Shown piece by piece: positions 25,505 through 33,930 of a stretch of DNA of 64,000 nucleotides. The stretch is from the NCBI RefSeq assembly GCF_001401755.1, contig NZ_KQ474106.1, forward strand, positions 63,916 through 127,915. The letters run 5' to 3'. The number at the start of each line of letters is the position of its first letter. The first letter of the stretch is position 1. This stretch comes from Aquimarina longa SW024. Lineage in GTDB: Bacteria > Bacteroidota > Bacteroidia > Flavobacteriales > Flavobacteriaceae. Position numbers and translations under genes: made by a program. The notes under the pieces are model-generated. The model searched no databases. It was not told the DNA's origin and saw only the letters and a list, made by a program, of their open reading frames with translations.

Positions 25505-25535
25505 TTGTATTTTTAAGAATAAAACATTACTTTTG
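25505..25535 (+). promoter_or_regulatory. Promoter upstream of the SH3-domain gene
   Basis: TTG at 25505-25507, 20 nt, TACTTTTG at 25528-25535. It is about 310 nt from the ATG, so the transcript has a long leader or is a separate short RNA. Confidence 0.55.
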
Positions 25536-25709
25536 ATTCTGATTTAATAGTATTCATTTCAGTATTTTAGTTGAAAATATTAAAGTTAAACTAGAATAAA
25601 AACAACATAAAGCACTGAAAAACAATTATTTAAATCAAAAATTTGTTCTTTAAAACATTTGTTTTTGTAAACTAATCATAATTAATGATTTGAGTTTCTA
25701 AAAAGTAAA

Positions 25710-25736
25710 ACCAAAATGTTTTTGGTATTTTTTTTT
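25710..25736 (+). terminator. Terminator-like hairpin in the SH3-gene leader
   Basis: A 7-bp stem (ACCAAAA at 25710-25716 with TTTTGGT at 25720-25726), a 3-nt loop, then A and nine T (25728-25736). It lies 107 bp before the start codon, between a promoter and the gene. Confidence 0.55.
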
Positions 25737-25843
25737 AAAGAATACATTTTAAATAAATTAAAATTTTTTCTATAATTTAGAAATATAAAATAAGTATTAA
25801 AATTTTTGAATTATATAACCCAATCTACTTAAAAACAAGCGAT

Positions 25844-26998
25844 ATGAAGTCTATTTTTACATTTATTCTGCTTTTGGTGATTACTTTTTCTGCTCAAGCT
25901 CAGTCTGAGCAATACTTAATGTCTTCTCGTAAATTAGAAGTTCGAAGTGGTCCTGGATTAAACTATAACACCATTGCTGAAGTTCCTCAAGGAACACAAG
26001 TTTACGTAATTAATTCTGGTTACGGAGAATGGAGTACGATACAGTACAAGAGTATGAACGGTTTTGTTATCACAAAACATTTAACAGAAGACAGCCGAAT
26101 TGCTGACGCAGAAAGAGCAGCAAAAGAAGCAGCAGCAAAAAGAGAAGCAGCTAAACAAGCAGCTGCTCAAGCAATTGCTCAAGCAGAAGCAGCAAAAAGA
26201 GCTGCAGAAGAAGCTGCAAGAAAAGCTATTGCTAATGCAGAACGTTTAAAAAGAGAAGCAGAAGCAGCAGCAGTAAAAGCTATTGCAGATGCAGAAGCAG
26301 CATCAAGGTCTAAAGACGCTGCAGCAAGAAGAGCTCTTGCTGATACAGAAGAAACAAGAAGAGCCGTAGAAGAAGCTAACAGAAGAGCTGCTAAAGGTAG
26401 TGATGTTGTCTCTACACCTATCGAATCAACAACACCATCTTACGGATCAAGCACTAGTACTACTTCACCTAGAGCCGCATCTATAGAAGTATCTAGAGAG
26501 GATAAATATTCTAGCTGGGAGAAAAAGACCTATAAATCTGGTGCAACTCCAAAATCATTTAACTTTAAAGGTAAGTTTGATTACAAATTAGATAATTACC
26601 TAAAAATTAAAGTAGGAAAAAATACTGATGTAGTAGTTAAGATGTATAAAATGGGTAAAACTGAAAAAGATGATCAGTTAGTTCGTGTAACATACATCAA
26701 CTCAAGTGCAACTCAATTTATCAGAAACGTACCCGAAGGTGAATATTACCTAAAAATAGCATATGGTAAAGATTGGAGAGAAAACATTGTAGATGGTAAA
26801 AAATATGGAACCTTTACTAAGAATGCTTTATATGAAAAAAGTCAGCAAACTCTAGATTTCAATACAATCAAAACTTCTAAAGGTATAAATGTTCCTTCAT
26901 ATAACTTAGCACTTGACCTTCTTCCTAATGGAAATGGATACAGTACAGGTGCTGCTGATGAAGATAATATTTCTCCTGAATCTTTTAATAAAGATTAA
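25844..26998 (+). CDS. Secreted bacterial SH3-domain protein with long alanine-rich coiled coil
   Basis: A 384-residue exported protein. A signal peptide covers residues 1-20 (ending SAQAQ). An SH3b domain follows at about 23-80 (LEVRSGPGLNYNTIAEVPQG), a fold that binds cell-wall peptides. Residues about 85-192 are an A/K/E/R-rich helix with heptad-like pattern. A serine/threonine-rich linker (about 195-220) leads to a C-terminal domain of about 150 residues, probably beta-rich. It may bind peptidoglycan and span the periplasm (inference). The gene stands alone, between a long leader and a terminator. Confidence 0.8.
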   Translation: MKSIFTFILLLVITFSAQAQSEQYLMSSRKLEVRSGPGLNYNTIAEVPQGTQVYVINSGYGEWSTIQYKSMNGFVITKHLTEDSRIADAERAAKEAAAKREAAKQAAAQAIAQAEAAKRAAEEAARKAIANAERLKREAEAAAVKAIADAEAASRSKDAAARRALADTEETRRAVEEANRRAAKGSDVVSTPIESTTPSYGSSTSTTSPRAASIEVSREDKYSSWEKKTYKSGATPKSFNFKGKFDYKLDNYLKIKVGKNTDVVVKMYKMGKTEKDDQLVRVTYINSSATQFIRNVPEGEYYLKIAYGKDWRENIVDGKKYGTFTKNALYEKSQQTLDFNTIKTSKGINVPSYNLALDLLPNGNGYSTGAADEDNISPESFNKD

Positions 26999-27050
26999 TT
27001 AGTAGTAAAATATAAAACATTTTAATCACCAAAATATAAATGTAATATAT

Positions 27051-27082
27051 AAACGTCAGGACTCTATTGAGTTCTGACGTTT
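27051..27082 (+). terminator. Terminator of the SH3-domain gene
   Basis: A 13-bp stem with one G-T wobble (AAACGTCAGGACT at 27051-27063 with AGTTCTGACGTTT at 27070-27082) and a 6-nt loop, 52 bp after the stop codon. Confidence 0.75.
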
Positions 27083-27310
27083 ATGTTTTAGATTTTTTTA
27101 TCCTCTTATTTTCCTCTTAGACAGCTATCATCTTCTACTTCTCCATCAGCTCTATCTACATCCATGCGTGCTGTATTCGATTTTTATAACACTTATTTTA
27201 CAAAAATACATTACCCATTGTATTAAAAACAAAACCTTTAGTTTCTACACCTAACTAAAACCAGTAGAACTTTTGATTTTAGTTTTCGCCCCCTATTAGC
27301 TATAAAAAAG

Positions 27311-27439
27311 CTAAAACCCTATTAAATCAGATTGTTTTAACCACATCTGTACGATTAATAATACCAATAAAAGAAAACTACACCACCTTTTCCCTCTATA
27401 CTTAGCACTCTCTATTACAAAAAACACCGCAACCACCAC
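27311..27439 (-). CDS. Possible small hydrophobic ORF or gene remnant, 42 codons
   Basis: Starts GTG at 27439 directly after a TAA, and stops TAG at 27311. It encodes VVVAVFFVIESAKYRGKRW followed by CSFLLLVLLIVQMWLKQSDL and a short end: two short hydrophobic segments joined by a basic turn, a plausible small membrane protein. It has no clear promoter and no homologue that I recognise. It may equally be the end of a decayed membrane protein gene. Confidence 0.2.
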   Translation of the reverse strand: MVVAVFFVIESAKYRGKRWCSFLLLVLLIVQMWLKQSDLIGF

Positions 27440-27484
27440 TTAAAAAAAGTACAAACAAATAACATGAATCAAAGTATATTGCAT

Positions 27485-27521
27485 AAAAAAGTCTGTAAGC
27501 ATTAACAAGCTTACAGACTTT
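27485..27521 (-). terminator. Terminator of folD
   Basis: A perfect 13-bp stem (AAAGTCTGTAAGC at 27488-27500 with GCTTACAGACTTT at 27509-27521), an 8-nt loop and six T on the minus strand, about 90 bp after the folD stop. Confidence 0.85.
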
Positions 27522-27611
27522 AATTTCTCATTCTATATTGGTTCATAAAAACCAACTAAAAAGCTCTTCTACTAGTGATAATAATATTATACAAGCAAAA
27601 GGTTTTTTTAG

Positions 27612-28502
27612 TTATAAATTATGATTACTACGATGTCTTTCTCTAGCTAACAATGTATTTTTTAACAACATTGCAATCGTCATAGGACCTACTCCTCCTG
27701 GTACAGGAGTAATAAAAGAAGCTTTTTTACTTACGTTTTCAAAATCTACATCACCAACAATTCTATACCCTTTTGGAGCAGATTCATCAATTACTCTTGT
27801 AATCCCAACATCAATAACAACAGCGTCATCTTTAACCATTTCTGCCTTTAAAAAATTTGGGACTCCTAATGCAGAAATTACAATATCTGCCTGAGAGATA
27901 ATCTGCGTGATATTTTTGGTATGACTATGCGTTAATGTAACAGTAGAATTCCCAGGCCAACCTCTTCTTCCCATTAAAATACTCATAGGCCTACCTACAA
28001 TATGACTTCTCCCTATTACAACCGTATGTTTTCCTTTAGTATCTACATCATAACGCTCTAATAATTCTAAAATTCCAAAAGGAGTTGCAGGAATAAAAGT
28101 AGACATATCTAATGCCATTTTACCAAAATTCATAGGATGAAAACCATCTACATCCTTATCCGGATCTACTGCCAATAATACTTTTTGTGTATCAATCTGG
28201 GGTGGTAACGGCAATTGTACTATAAAACCATCAATATCATCATCTTCATTCAATTCTTTTATTTTAGCCAATAACTCTACTTCACTAGTAGTACTAGGCA
28301 TTTTAACCAACGTAGATTCAAACCCTATTCGTTCGCAAGCCCTTACTTTACTACCTACATAAGTTAAACTAGCACCATCACTACCTACTAAAACAGCTGC
28401 CAGATGAGGCACTTTTTCTCTTCGTTCTTTCATTTTAAGAACTTCCGCAGCTATTTCGTCTTTAATATCGTTACTAATCTTTTTTCCGTCTAATATTTCC
28501 AT
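27612..28502 (-). CDS. folD: Bifunctional methylenetetrahydrofolate dehydrogenase/cyclohydrolase FolD
   Basis: Interconverts 5,10-methylene-, methenyl- and 10-formyl-tetrahydrofolate using NADP+. It has 296 residues. The FolD motifs are complete: YVGSKVRACERIGFES with the catalytic lysine, GFIVQLPLPPQI, DKDVDGFHP, and the cofactor loop VIGRSHIVGRPMS. The C-terminus has the signature TPVPGGVGPMTIAMLLKNT. It lies 46 bp downstream of ffh on the same strand and ends at a strong terminator. Confidence 0.98.
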   Translation of the reverse strand: MEILDGKKISNDIKDEIAAEVLKMKERREKVPHLAAVLVGSDGASLTYVGSKVRACERIGFESTLVKMPSTTSEVELLAKIKELNEDDDIDGFIVQLPLPPQIDTQKVLLAVDPDKDVDGFHPMNFGKMALDMSTFIPATPFGILELLERYDVDTKGKHTVVIGRSHIVGRPMSILMGRRGWPGNSTVTLTHSHTKNITQIISQADIVISALGVPNFLKAEMVKDDAVVIDVGITRVIDESAPKGYRIVGDVDFENVSKKASFITPVPGGVGPMTIAMLLKNTLLARERHRSNHNL

Positions 28503-28548
28503 TCTCCCTGATTGCCTTAATTATTAAGTTTCTTATAAAAGTTTATAA

Positions 28549-29877
28549 TTATTTCATTTTACCCATCATCTGCATCATCCGTTTTCCACCGCCTCCCTGC
28601 ATCATTTTCATCATTTTACTCATTTGATCAAACTGTTTAAGCAATTGATTTACTTGCTGAATTGATGTTCCTGAACCTTTTCCTATCCGTTTTTTTCTGC
28701 TAGAATTTATAACTTGTGGTTTTGATCGCTCTTCTGGTGTCATAGAATGGATAATTGCTTCTATATGCTTAAAAGCATCGTCATCGATATCCATATTTTT
28801 CATCATTTTTCCTGCTCCAGGTATCATCCCAATTAAGTCCTTCATATTACCCATTTTCTTAATCTGCTGAATTTGTTTTAGAAAATCATCGAATCCAAAC
28901 TGATTTTTTGCAATCTTTTTTTGTAGTTTCCTAGCTTCTTCTTCATCAAATTGCTCTTGGGCTCTTTCTACAAGAGACACAACATCTCCCATTCCTAAAA
29001 TACGATCTGCCATACGAGAAGGATAGAATACATCAATTGCTTCCATTTTTTCCCCCGTACCAATAAACTTAATAGGTTTATTGACTACTGATTTTATTGA
29101 TATTGCAGCTCCGCCTCTAGTGTCTCCATCTAGCTTAGTTAGAATTACACCATCAAAATTCAGTACATCATTAAAAGTCTTTGCTGTATTCACTGCATCT
29201 TGACCTGTCATAGAATCCACCACGAATAAGGTTTCATTTGGTGTAATAGCTTTATGAATATTTGCTATTTCTGTCATCATCACTTCGTCTACAGCTAAAC
29301 GACCTGCAGTATCTATAATAACCACATTATGCCCATTTGCTTTTGCATGTGCAATACCAGCTGTAGCAATCGCTACTGGATCATTATTACCTCTATCGCT
29401 AAAAACTTCAACATTAATTTGTTCTCCAACCACATGCAATTGGTCAATTGCAGCAGGTCTATATACATCACAAGCAACAAGAAGTGGTTTCTTAGTCTTT
29501 TTAGTTTTAAGAAAATTAGCTAGTTTTCCTGAAAAAGTAGTCTTACCAGAACCCTGCAATCCTGACATTAAAATTACTGATGGCTTACCAGATAAATCTA
29601 CTCCCGCAACTTCACCTCCCATTAATTCTGTCAACTCATCTTTAACGAGCTTTACCATCAACTGCCCTGGTTTAAGGCTTTTTAATACATTTTGCCCTAA
29701 TGCTTTTACTTTTACTTTAGCAGTAAATTCTTTTGCAATTTTATAATTTACATCAGCATCAACCAACGCTCTTCGTACTTCCTTAAGTGTCTCAGCAACA
29801 TTTACTTCTGTTATCTGTCCATGACCTTTTAAAATATGTAAAGCCTTATCTAACTTATCACTTAAATTATCAAACAT
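28549..29877 (-). CDS. ffh: Signal recognition particle protein Ffh (SRP54)
   Basis: GTPase subunit of the signal recognition particle; binds signal sequences and 4.5S RNA. The 442 residues comprise the N domain (1-88), the G domain with P-loop SGLQGSGKTTFSGKLA, DTAGR and TKLDGD, and the methionine-rich M domain (about 300-442) that ends KMMKMMQGGGGKRMMQMMGK. The RNA-binding motif SRKKRIGKGSGT is present. The gene has its own near-consensus promoter and is followed by folD. Confidence 0.98.
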   Translation of the reverse strand: MFDNLSDKLDKALHILKGHGQITEVNVAETLKEVRRALVDADVNYKIAKEFTAKVKVKALGQNVLKSLKPGQLMVKLVKDELTELMGGEVAGVDLSGKPSVILMSGLQGSGKTTFSGKLANFLKTKKTKKPLLVACDVYRPAAIDQLHVVGEQINVEVFSDRGNNDPVAIATAGIAHAKANGHNVVIIDTAGRLAVDEVMMTEIANIHKAITPNETLFVVDSMTGQDAVNTAKTFNDVLNFDGVILTKLDGDTRGGAAISIKSVVNKPIKFIGTGEKMEAIDVFYPSRMADRILGMGDVVSLVERAQEQFDEEEARKLQKKIAKNQFGFDDFLKQIQQIKKMGNMKDLIGMIPGAGKMMKNMDIDDDAFKHIEAIIHSMTPEERSKPQVINSSRKKRIGKGSGTSIQQVNQLLKQFDQMSKMMKMMQGGGGKRMMQMMGKMK

Positions 29878-29896
29878 ATATTTTCTCGTATTTTGA

Positions 29897-29927
29897 AAAA
29901 ACTACCTTTATCGATAGATTTTGCAAA
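29897..29927 (-). promoter_or_regulatory. Probable ffh promoter
   Basis: Minus strand: TTTG (29927-29924), 19 nt, TAGTTTTT (29904-29897), one base off the TAnnTTTG box. It lies 20 bp upstream of the start codon. Confidence 0.45.
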
Positions 29928-30090
29928 TTTAAGAATTTGAAGCATATAAAGAAAGAATGGAATTATAGAATTGTATAATCTTCATTGAACACTGAAATAC
30001 AGATATAGAAAGTAGTTAAAGAGGAATAGTATTCTTTGATTACAAAATGTATTCTATATTATGTATATTAAACGTTACCAAACATAAAAA

Positions 30091-30591
30091 ATGCAACTAA
30101 ATAATAAAGAAATAACTAAACTTAAAATTAGTGTTAATGATGATGTGAACTCTCTAATAAAAAAGCTTGAAACACTAATTTGTCACTTAAATAAAATCTA
30201 CCTATCCCATTTAATCAAAATTTCTAAAATAAGACAAATTATAAAATCTGGAAATAAGGAAGTTGAGAATGAAATAAAAGAATTTCGCAACAGATATGAA
30301 TTGGATTTTGAGGAATTTCAATTAATTAAATTTGATGATCATATTATTCTCAATAGTCTTCAAAATAAGTTTTTAGAATATTTTGACTCTAATAAATTGG
30401 AAATAGGACACAGAATTAGTAGACCTGATAGGTTTAATGACGTCTTTAATTTGAAAGAGAATGAAAATATTGGGACTATAGAAGTATATCTTGGGAAGTT
30501 TAAAAAGAAATTAGAGGAAAATCATAATAGTATTTATCAAAAAATATCTTCAACCATATCCAAAATTATAATGAAAAAACACGTTTGGTAA
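30091..30591 (+). CDS. Hypothetical protein, helical and charged
   Basis: A 166-residue protein I do not recognise. It has no signal peptide or membrane helix. It is rich in K, I, N and E and looks largely alpha-helical, with coiled-coil-like stretches at about 5-90 (IKKLETLICHLNKIY, NEIKEFRNRYELDFEEFQ) and 130-160. A central segment has HRISRPDRFNDVF. It is transcribed away from ffh and followed by a gene remnant, so the area looks like accessory DNA between conserved genes. It might be a small abortive-defence or effector-type protein, but nothing in the sequence shows it. Confidence 0.55.
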   Translation: MQLNNKEITKLKISVNDDVNSLIKKLETLICHLNKIYLSHLIKISKIRQIIKSGNKEVENEIKEFRNRYELDFEEFQLIKFDDHIILNSLQNKFLEYFDSNKLEIGHRISRPDRFNDVFNLKENENIGTIEVYLGKFKKKLEENHNSIYQKISSTISKIIMKKHVW

Positions 30592-31025
30592 CACTATATA
30601 TGTGATCATAGCAAGCAATTAGAATTTTAATCGAAAGGTCTTTGTATTTTTGGCAAGACACAATACTGGCAAAAAGTAAAAGCTAACAATCAATGCGCAG
30701 ATAATGTCAATGGCTCTGTAGTATTTTGTCCTGCTACGACACATATAGTAAAAGTAACTTATTTAAAAAACAAGAAAAACACTTCTAAATTATTCGACGA
30801 AAGGAAACTTAGGTGATTCAAATATAGTATTCTACTATATAGCTGTGTTACTATAGGAAAAATGAAAAGAAGTTTTTTTTACAAAATGACTTGATTCTTT
30901 ATCAAGAATACATCAAACCAAGAAAATACAATTAATAACTATTATAGATATAAGTTATAAAAATAATATTGATAAGGTTAAACAAAATTTAGGACGTACT
31001 TTTAATATAATCTTTAGAGCTAATT
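30592..31025. other. Intergenic region between the hypothetical gene and the GNAT gene
   Basis: 434 bp containing the remnant at 30631-30816. After it, about 200 bp of AT-rich DNA holds no ORF, clear terminator or promoter that I can support. Confidence 0.5.
30631..30816 (+). pseudogene. Remnant of a coding region, C-terminal fragment without start
   Basis: An open frame of 61 codons between a TAA and a TGA without ATG. It reads SKGLCIFGKTQYWQKVKANN, then QCADNVNGSVVFCPATTHIV and KVTYLKNKKNTSKLFDERKL plus R. The even composition, two cysteines and tryptophan look like real protein, not chance in this AT-rich DNA. I cannot name the family. It probably is the tail of a gene that lost its 5' part. 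It follows the hypothetical gene at 30091 by 40 bp and could once have belonged with it. Confidence 0.4.
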
Positions 31026-31493
31026 TTAAAGATATTTAACTCCACTATAACTTATCATTTCTTCTCCACCCACAACTTTTACAGAATTCTTAGTAATTTC
31101 AAACCCCTTATTCTCAAAAAAAGATCGAGTTCCTATATTTATCGGAGTAGTGAGAACTTCAATATTAGAATCTCTTGCTACATTTTCAAGTGTTGCATAT
31201 AAATCCCCTGCAATACCTTGTCCATGATAATTCATATGAACAAAAACATATTCTATATTTCCTTTTTTATCCATACAAAAAGAGCCTACAATTTCGCCAT
31301 TTAGTTTAGCATTGTAAATAAAATCACTTTTAAACTTTTCTTGCCAATACGCTTTATCTACGGCTAATCTAGAATAAGTTTTTATCTCAGATCTTGTAAA
31401 TAACTTAGCTCCATATGTTATTACTGTTTGATAAAACAAATGTTGCATTAGTGGTAGATCCTGATATGTTGCTCGTAATATATTGCAATACAT
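31026..31493 (-). CDS. GNAT-family N-acetyltransferase
   Basis: A 155-residue acetyltransferase fold. The acetyl-CoA-binding motif A is YVFVHMNYHGQGIAGDLYATLE (split about residues 82-103), with the Q/RxxGxG/A pyrophosphate loop as H-G-Q-G-I-A. Motif B includes TRSFFENKGFEI. The C-terminus has YSGVKYL. The substrate is not predictable. It stands alone, about 160 bp after argS, on the same strand. Confidence 0.85.
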   Translation of the reverse strand: MYCNILRATYQDLPLMQHLFYQTVITYGAKLFTRSEIKTYSRLAVDKAYWQEKFKSDFIYNAKLNGEIVGSFCMDKKGNIEYVFVHMNYHGQGIAGDLYATLENVARDSNIEVLTTPINIGTRSFFENKGFEITKNSVKVVGGEEMISYSGVKYL

Positions 31494-31655
31494 CTTACTA
31501 AGATAAAAAAAACAAATCTTCCTACACTATATTATTTATTATTTTATCTAATTATCTAGATAAAACACACAAAATAACCGACAAAAATCACAAAAAACAT
31601 GATTCTCTGTATCAAATAATTGTCGATATCTAACTAGTAAAAAAACATAATATTA

Positions 31656-33434
31656 CTACATTCTCTCAGGAACATCTATCCCCAATAATTTAAATGCAGA
31701 TTTAATCGTTTTACCAACCATATCAGAAAGCTGAACTCTAAATATTTTTTCTTGATCTGTAGTGGCTCCAAATATAGATACATTCTGAAAGAATGAATTA
31801 TAACTTTTTACTAAATCATAAGTATAATTAGCAATTATCGCAGGACTGAGCTCATTTGCTGCATTTTGTATAACATCTGGATAAAGCTCTAATTGCTTAA
31901 TTAGTTCTTTTTCTTTTTCATGCAATATAACATCAAAAACATCTTTATGATAATCAAAATTTGCTTTACGTAAAATTGCTTGAATTCGGGCATAAGTATA
32001 CTGGATGAATGGCCCTGTATTTCCTTGGAAATCTACTGATTCTTCCGGATTGAAAAGAATACGTTTCTTAGGATCTACTTTTAAAATAAAATATTTTAGA
32101 GCTCCAAGACCTATGATCTTATATATATCATTCTTTTCTTCTTCTGTATATCCATCTAATTTACCTAAGTCTTTAGAGATTATACCTGCTGTTTTTGCCA
32201 TCTCAAGAATCAAATCATCTGCATCCACCACTGTACCTTCTCTACTTTTCATCTTACCACTTGGCAGATCAACCATTCCGTAACTTAAATGATGTAAATT
32301 CTCTGCCCAATCATATCCTAATTTATTTAAAATAGCAAATAGCACCTTAAAATGATGATCTTGTTCATTCCCTACAGTATAAATCATTCCTCCAACATCA
32401 GGATTGTCTTTAATTCGTTGGATTGCTGTACCGATATCCTGTGTCATATAAACAGAAGTACCATCACTACGCAATACTAATTTGTCATCTAGTTTTTCTT
32501 CACTTAGATCACACCATACTGATCCATCGTCTTTCTTATAAAAGATCCCTTTATGTAGACCTTCCTCGATATTATCTTTACCTAATAAATAAGTATTACT
32601 CTCATAATAATAGCTATCAAAATCCACTCCTAATGATGCATATGTTTGATCAAAACCTTTATACACCCACCCATTCATTGTTTTCCATAACTGCACTACT
32701 TCATCATCTCCTGCCTCCCATTTACGAAGCATTTCTTGAGCTTCGACTATAATCGGAGCTAATTTTTTAGCCTCTTCTTCTGTTTTACCTTCATCAATTA
32801 ATTGAACTATTTGTTCCTTATATACCTGATCAAATTTCACATAATAATTCCCAACTAACTTATCACCTTTTAGTGCTGTAGTATCAGGGGTTTCTCCGTT
32901 TCCATACTTTTGCCATGCAATCATTGATTTACAAATATGGATCCCTCGATCATTAATGATTTGAGTTTTATACACCTTTTTACCACTAGCTTTTATAATT
33001 TCGGCTACAGAATATCCTAAAAGATTATTTCTAACATGCCCTAAGTGCAGAGGCTTGTTAGTGTTGGGAGAAGAATACTCTACCATAACAGCTTTACTAT
33101 CTTCTAGCTGAGTCACAAATCCGTAGTGTTTTTCTGCTTTAATTTTTATAAAGAAATTAGAGTAGTATTCGTTTGAAACGACTAGGTTCAAAAACCCTTT
33201 AACAACATTATAATTATCAATTTCTTTTAGATTTTCTACCAAGTATTGACCTACAGATTCTCCTATTTTCACAGGGTTTCCTTTTACGACTCTAAGCATT
33301 GGAAAAATAACAACGGTAATATCTCCCTCAAACTCTTTTCGGGTAGCCTGTAATTCTACAGATTCTAAATCAATAGTATATAATTGCTGTATTGCTTCTT
33401 TTACTTTTTCCGAAAGGACTTGTTGTAAACTCAT
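31656..33434 (-). CDS. argS: Arginine-tRNA ligase
   Basis: Charges tRNA-Arg with arginine. A class I synthetase of 592 residues, close to the usual length. The N-terminal Add-1 domain covers about 1-110. The HIGH-type motif is HLGH in NTNKPLHLGHVRNNLLG. The KMSKS region reads G-K-M-K-S-R-E-G, a normal ArgS variant. The C-terminal anticodon-binding DALR domain ends SAFKLLGIDVPERM. Its start is followed 5' by a TAnnTTTG -7 box. Confidence 0.98.
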   Translation of the reverse strand: MSLQQVLSEKVKEAIQQLYTIDLESVELQATRKEFEGDITVVIFPMLRVVKGNPVKIGESVGQYLVENLKEIDNYNVVKGFLNLVVSNEYYSNFFIKIKAEKHYGFVTQLEDSKAVMVEYSSPNTNKPLHLGHVRNNLLGYSVAEIIKASGKKVYKTQIINDRGIHICKSMIAWQKYGNGETPDTTALKGDKLVGNYYVKFDQVYKEQIVQLIDEGKTEEEAKKLAPIIVEAQEMLRKWEAGDDEVVQLWKTMNGWVYKGFDQTYASLGVDFDSYYYESNTYLLGKDNIEEGLHKGIFYKKDDGSVWCDLSEEKLDDKLVLRSDGTSVYMTQDIGTAIQRIKDNPDVGGMIYTVGNEQDHHFKVLFAILNKLGYDWAENLHHLSYGMVDLPSGKMKSREGTVVDADDLILEMAKTAGIISKDLGKLDGYTEEEKNDIYKIIGLGALKYFILKVDPKKRILFNPEESVDFQGNTGPFIQYTYARIQAILRKANFDYHKDVFDVILHEKEKELIKQLELYPDVIQNAANELSPAIIANYTYDLVKSYNSFFQNVSIFGATTDQEKIFRVQLSDMVGKTIKSAFKLLGIDVPERM

Positions 33435-33453
33435 TCTCTAAAAAATTAAGCAG

Positions 33454-33461
33454 CAAAGATA
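33454..33461 (-). promoter_or_regulatory. Possible -7 box of argS
   Basis: TATCTTTG on the minus strand, 20 bp upstream of the start codon. No clear TTTG box 19-20 nt further upstream. Confidence 0.35.
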
Positions 33462-33841
33462 ATAGAAAATACTACGTAGCACTAAGTGTTTCCTTATCAT
33501 TTCGTTTTTCATACCTAAAAAACATACATAGGCAACTCTCTTATAAAACTCTTAAACTTGTTGCAAAAATATATCAAAGAGCAAGCACTTCTTTTATAGT
33601 AATGAAACGCATCAAAATAAAAGTATCAGTTCTCCAAAAATTTATAGCCCTGATGCTAACTAGAAATACGTAATATTTTAATTCTAAGCAATAACTAATA
33701 AAACATATACTATAGAATTATACCCTAAAGAAATTCTCATCAACTTTAAAATTATATTAGAAATATATCTTCTAATTATTATTTCATTTTTAAAATAAAG
33801 AAAATAGACACCTAAATTCATAAGAAAAGTTATGATACTAA

Positions 33842-33858
33842 TAACCGAATAACGGTTA
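33842..33858. promoter_or_regulatory. Operator-like inverted repeat upstream of the SDR/DUF2867 gene
   Basis: TAACCG, 5 nt, CGGTTA: a perfect 6-bp inverted repeat with helical-turn spacing, 73 bp before the start codon. It may be a regulator site; no regulator gene lies next to it. Confidence 0.35.
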
Positions 33859-33930
33859 GTGAAAATTTATAATAAATAAGAATTATTTTTTATTCCGATC
33901 TTTAATTTCTTTGTAACTTAATCAGAAAAA

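Larger units (their letters stand above)
25305..25843. other. Intergenic leader region upstream of the SH3-domain gene
   Basis: A 539 bp AT-rich spacer without an ORF. It holds a consensus promoter (25505-25535), then about 170 nt containing a small hairpin (AATCAT at 25674-25679 with ATGATT at 25685-25690) and a terminator-like hairpin (25710-25736), and a second possible -7 box, TAATTTAG, at 25773-25780. The layout suggests either an attenuated leader or a separate small RNA. Confidence 0.5.
26999..27611. other. Intergenic region with short remnant reading frames
   Basis: A 613 bp spacer between two terminators. On the minus strand a short frame, starting at an ATG at 27165 and stopping at 27106, encodes MDVDRADGEVEDDSCLRGK; it stays open a few codons upstream (KSNTAR). 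It is unusually GC-rich for this genome and may be the tail of a lost gene. A further hydrophobic frame is listed separately at 27311-27439. Confidence 0.4.
33435..33930. other. Intergenic region upstream of the SDR/DUF2867 gene
   Basis: 496 bp, AT-rich. A 93-codon plus-strand frame that begins inside argS on the opposite strand runs through its left part, but it looks like chance. An operator-like inverted repeat lies at 33842-33858. Otherwise nothing is seen. Confidence 0.5.

Noticed and set aside
25621..25740. tRNA or known riboswitch in the SH3-gene leader
   Set aside because: No cloverleaf, CCA end or known aptamer core can be found; only simple hairpins and a terminator are seen.
33392..33673. 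A 93-codon plus-strand frame starting within argS
   Set aside because: Its first part is antisense to argS and the rest is low-complexity AT-rich sequence; no homology is recognised.
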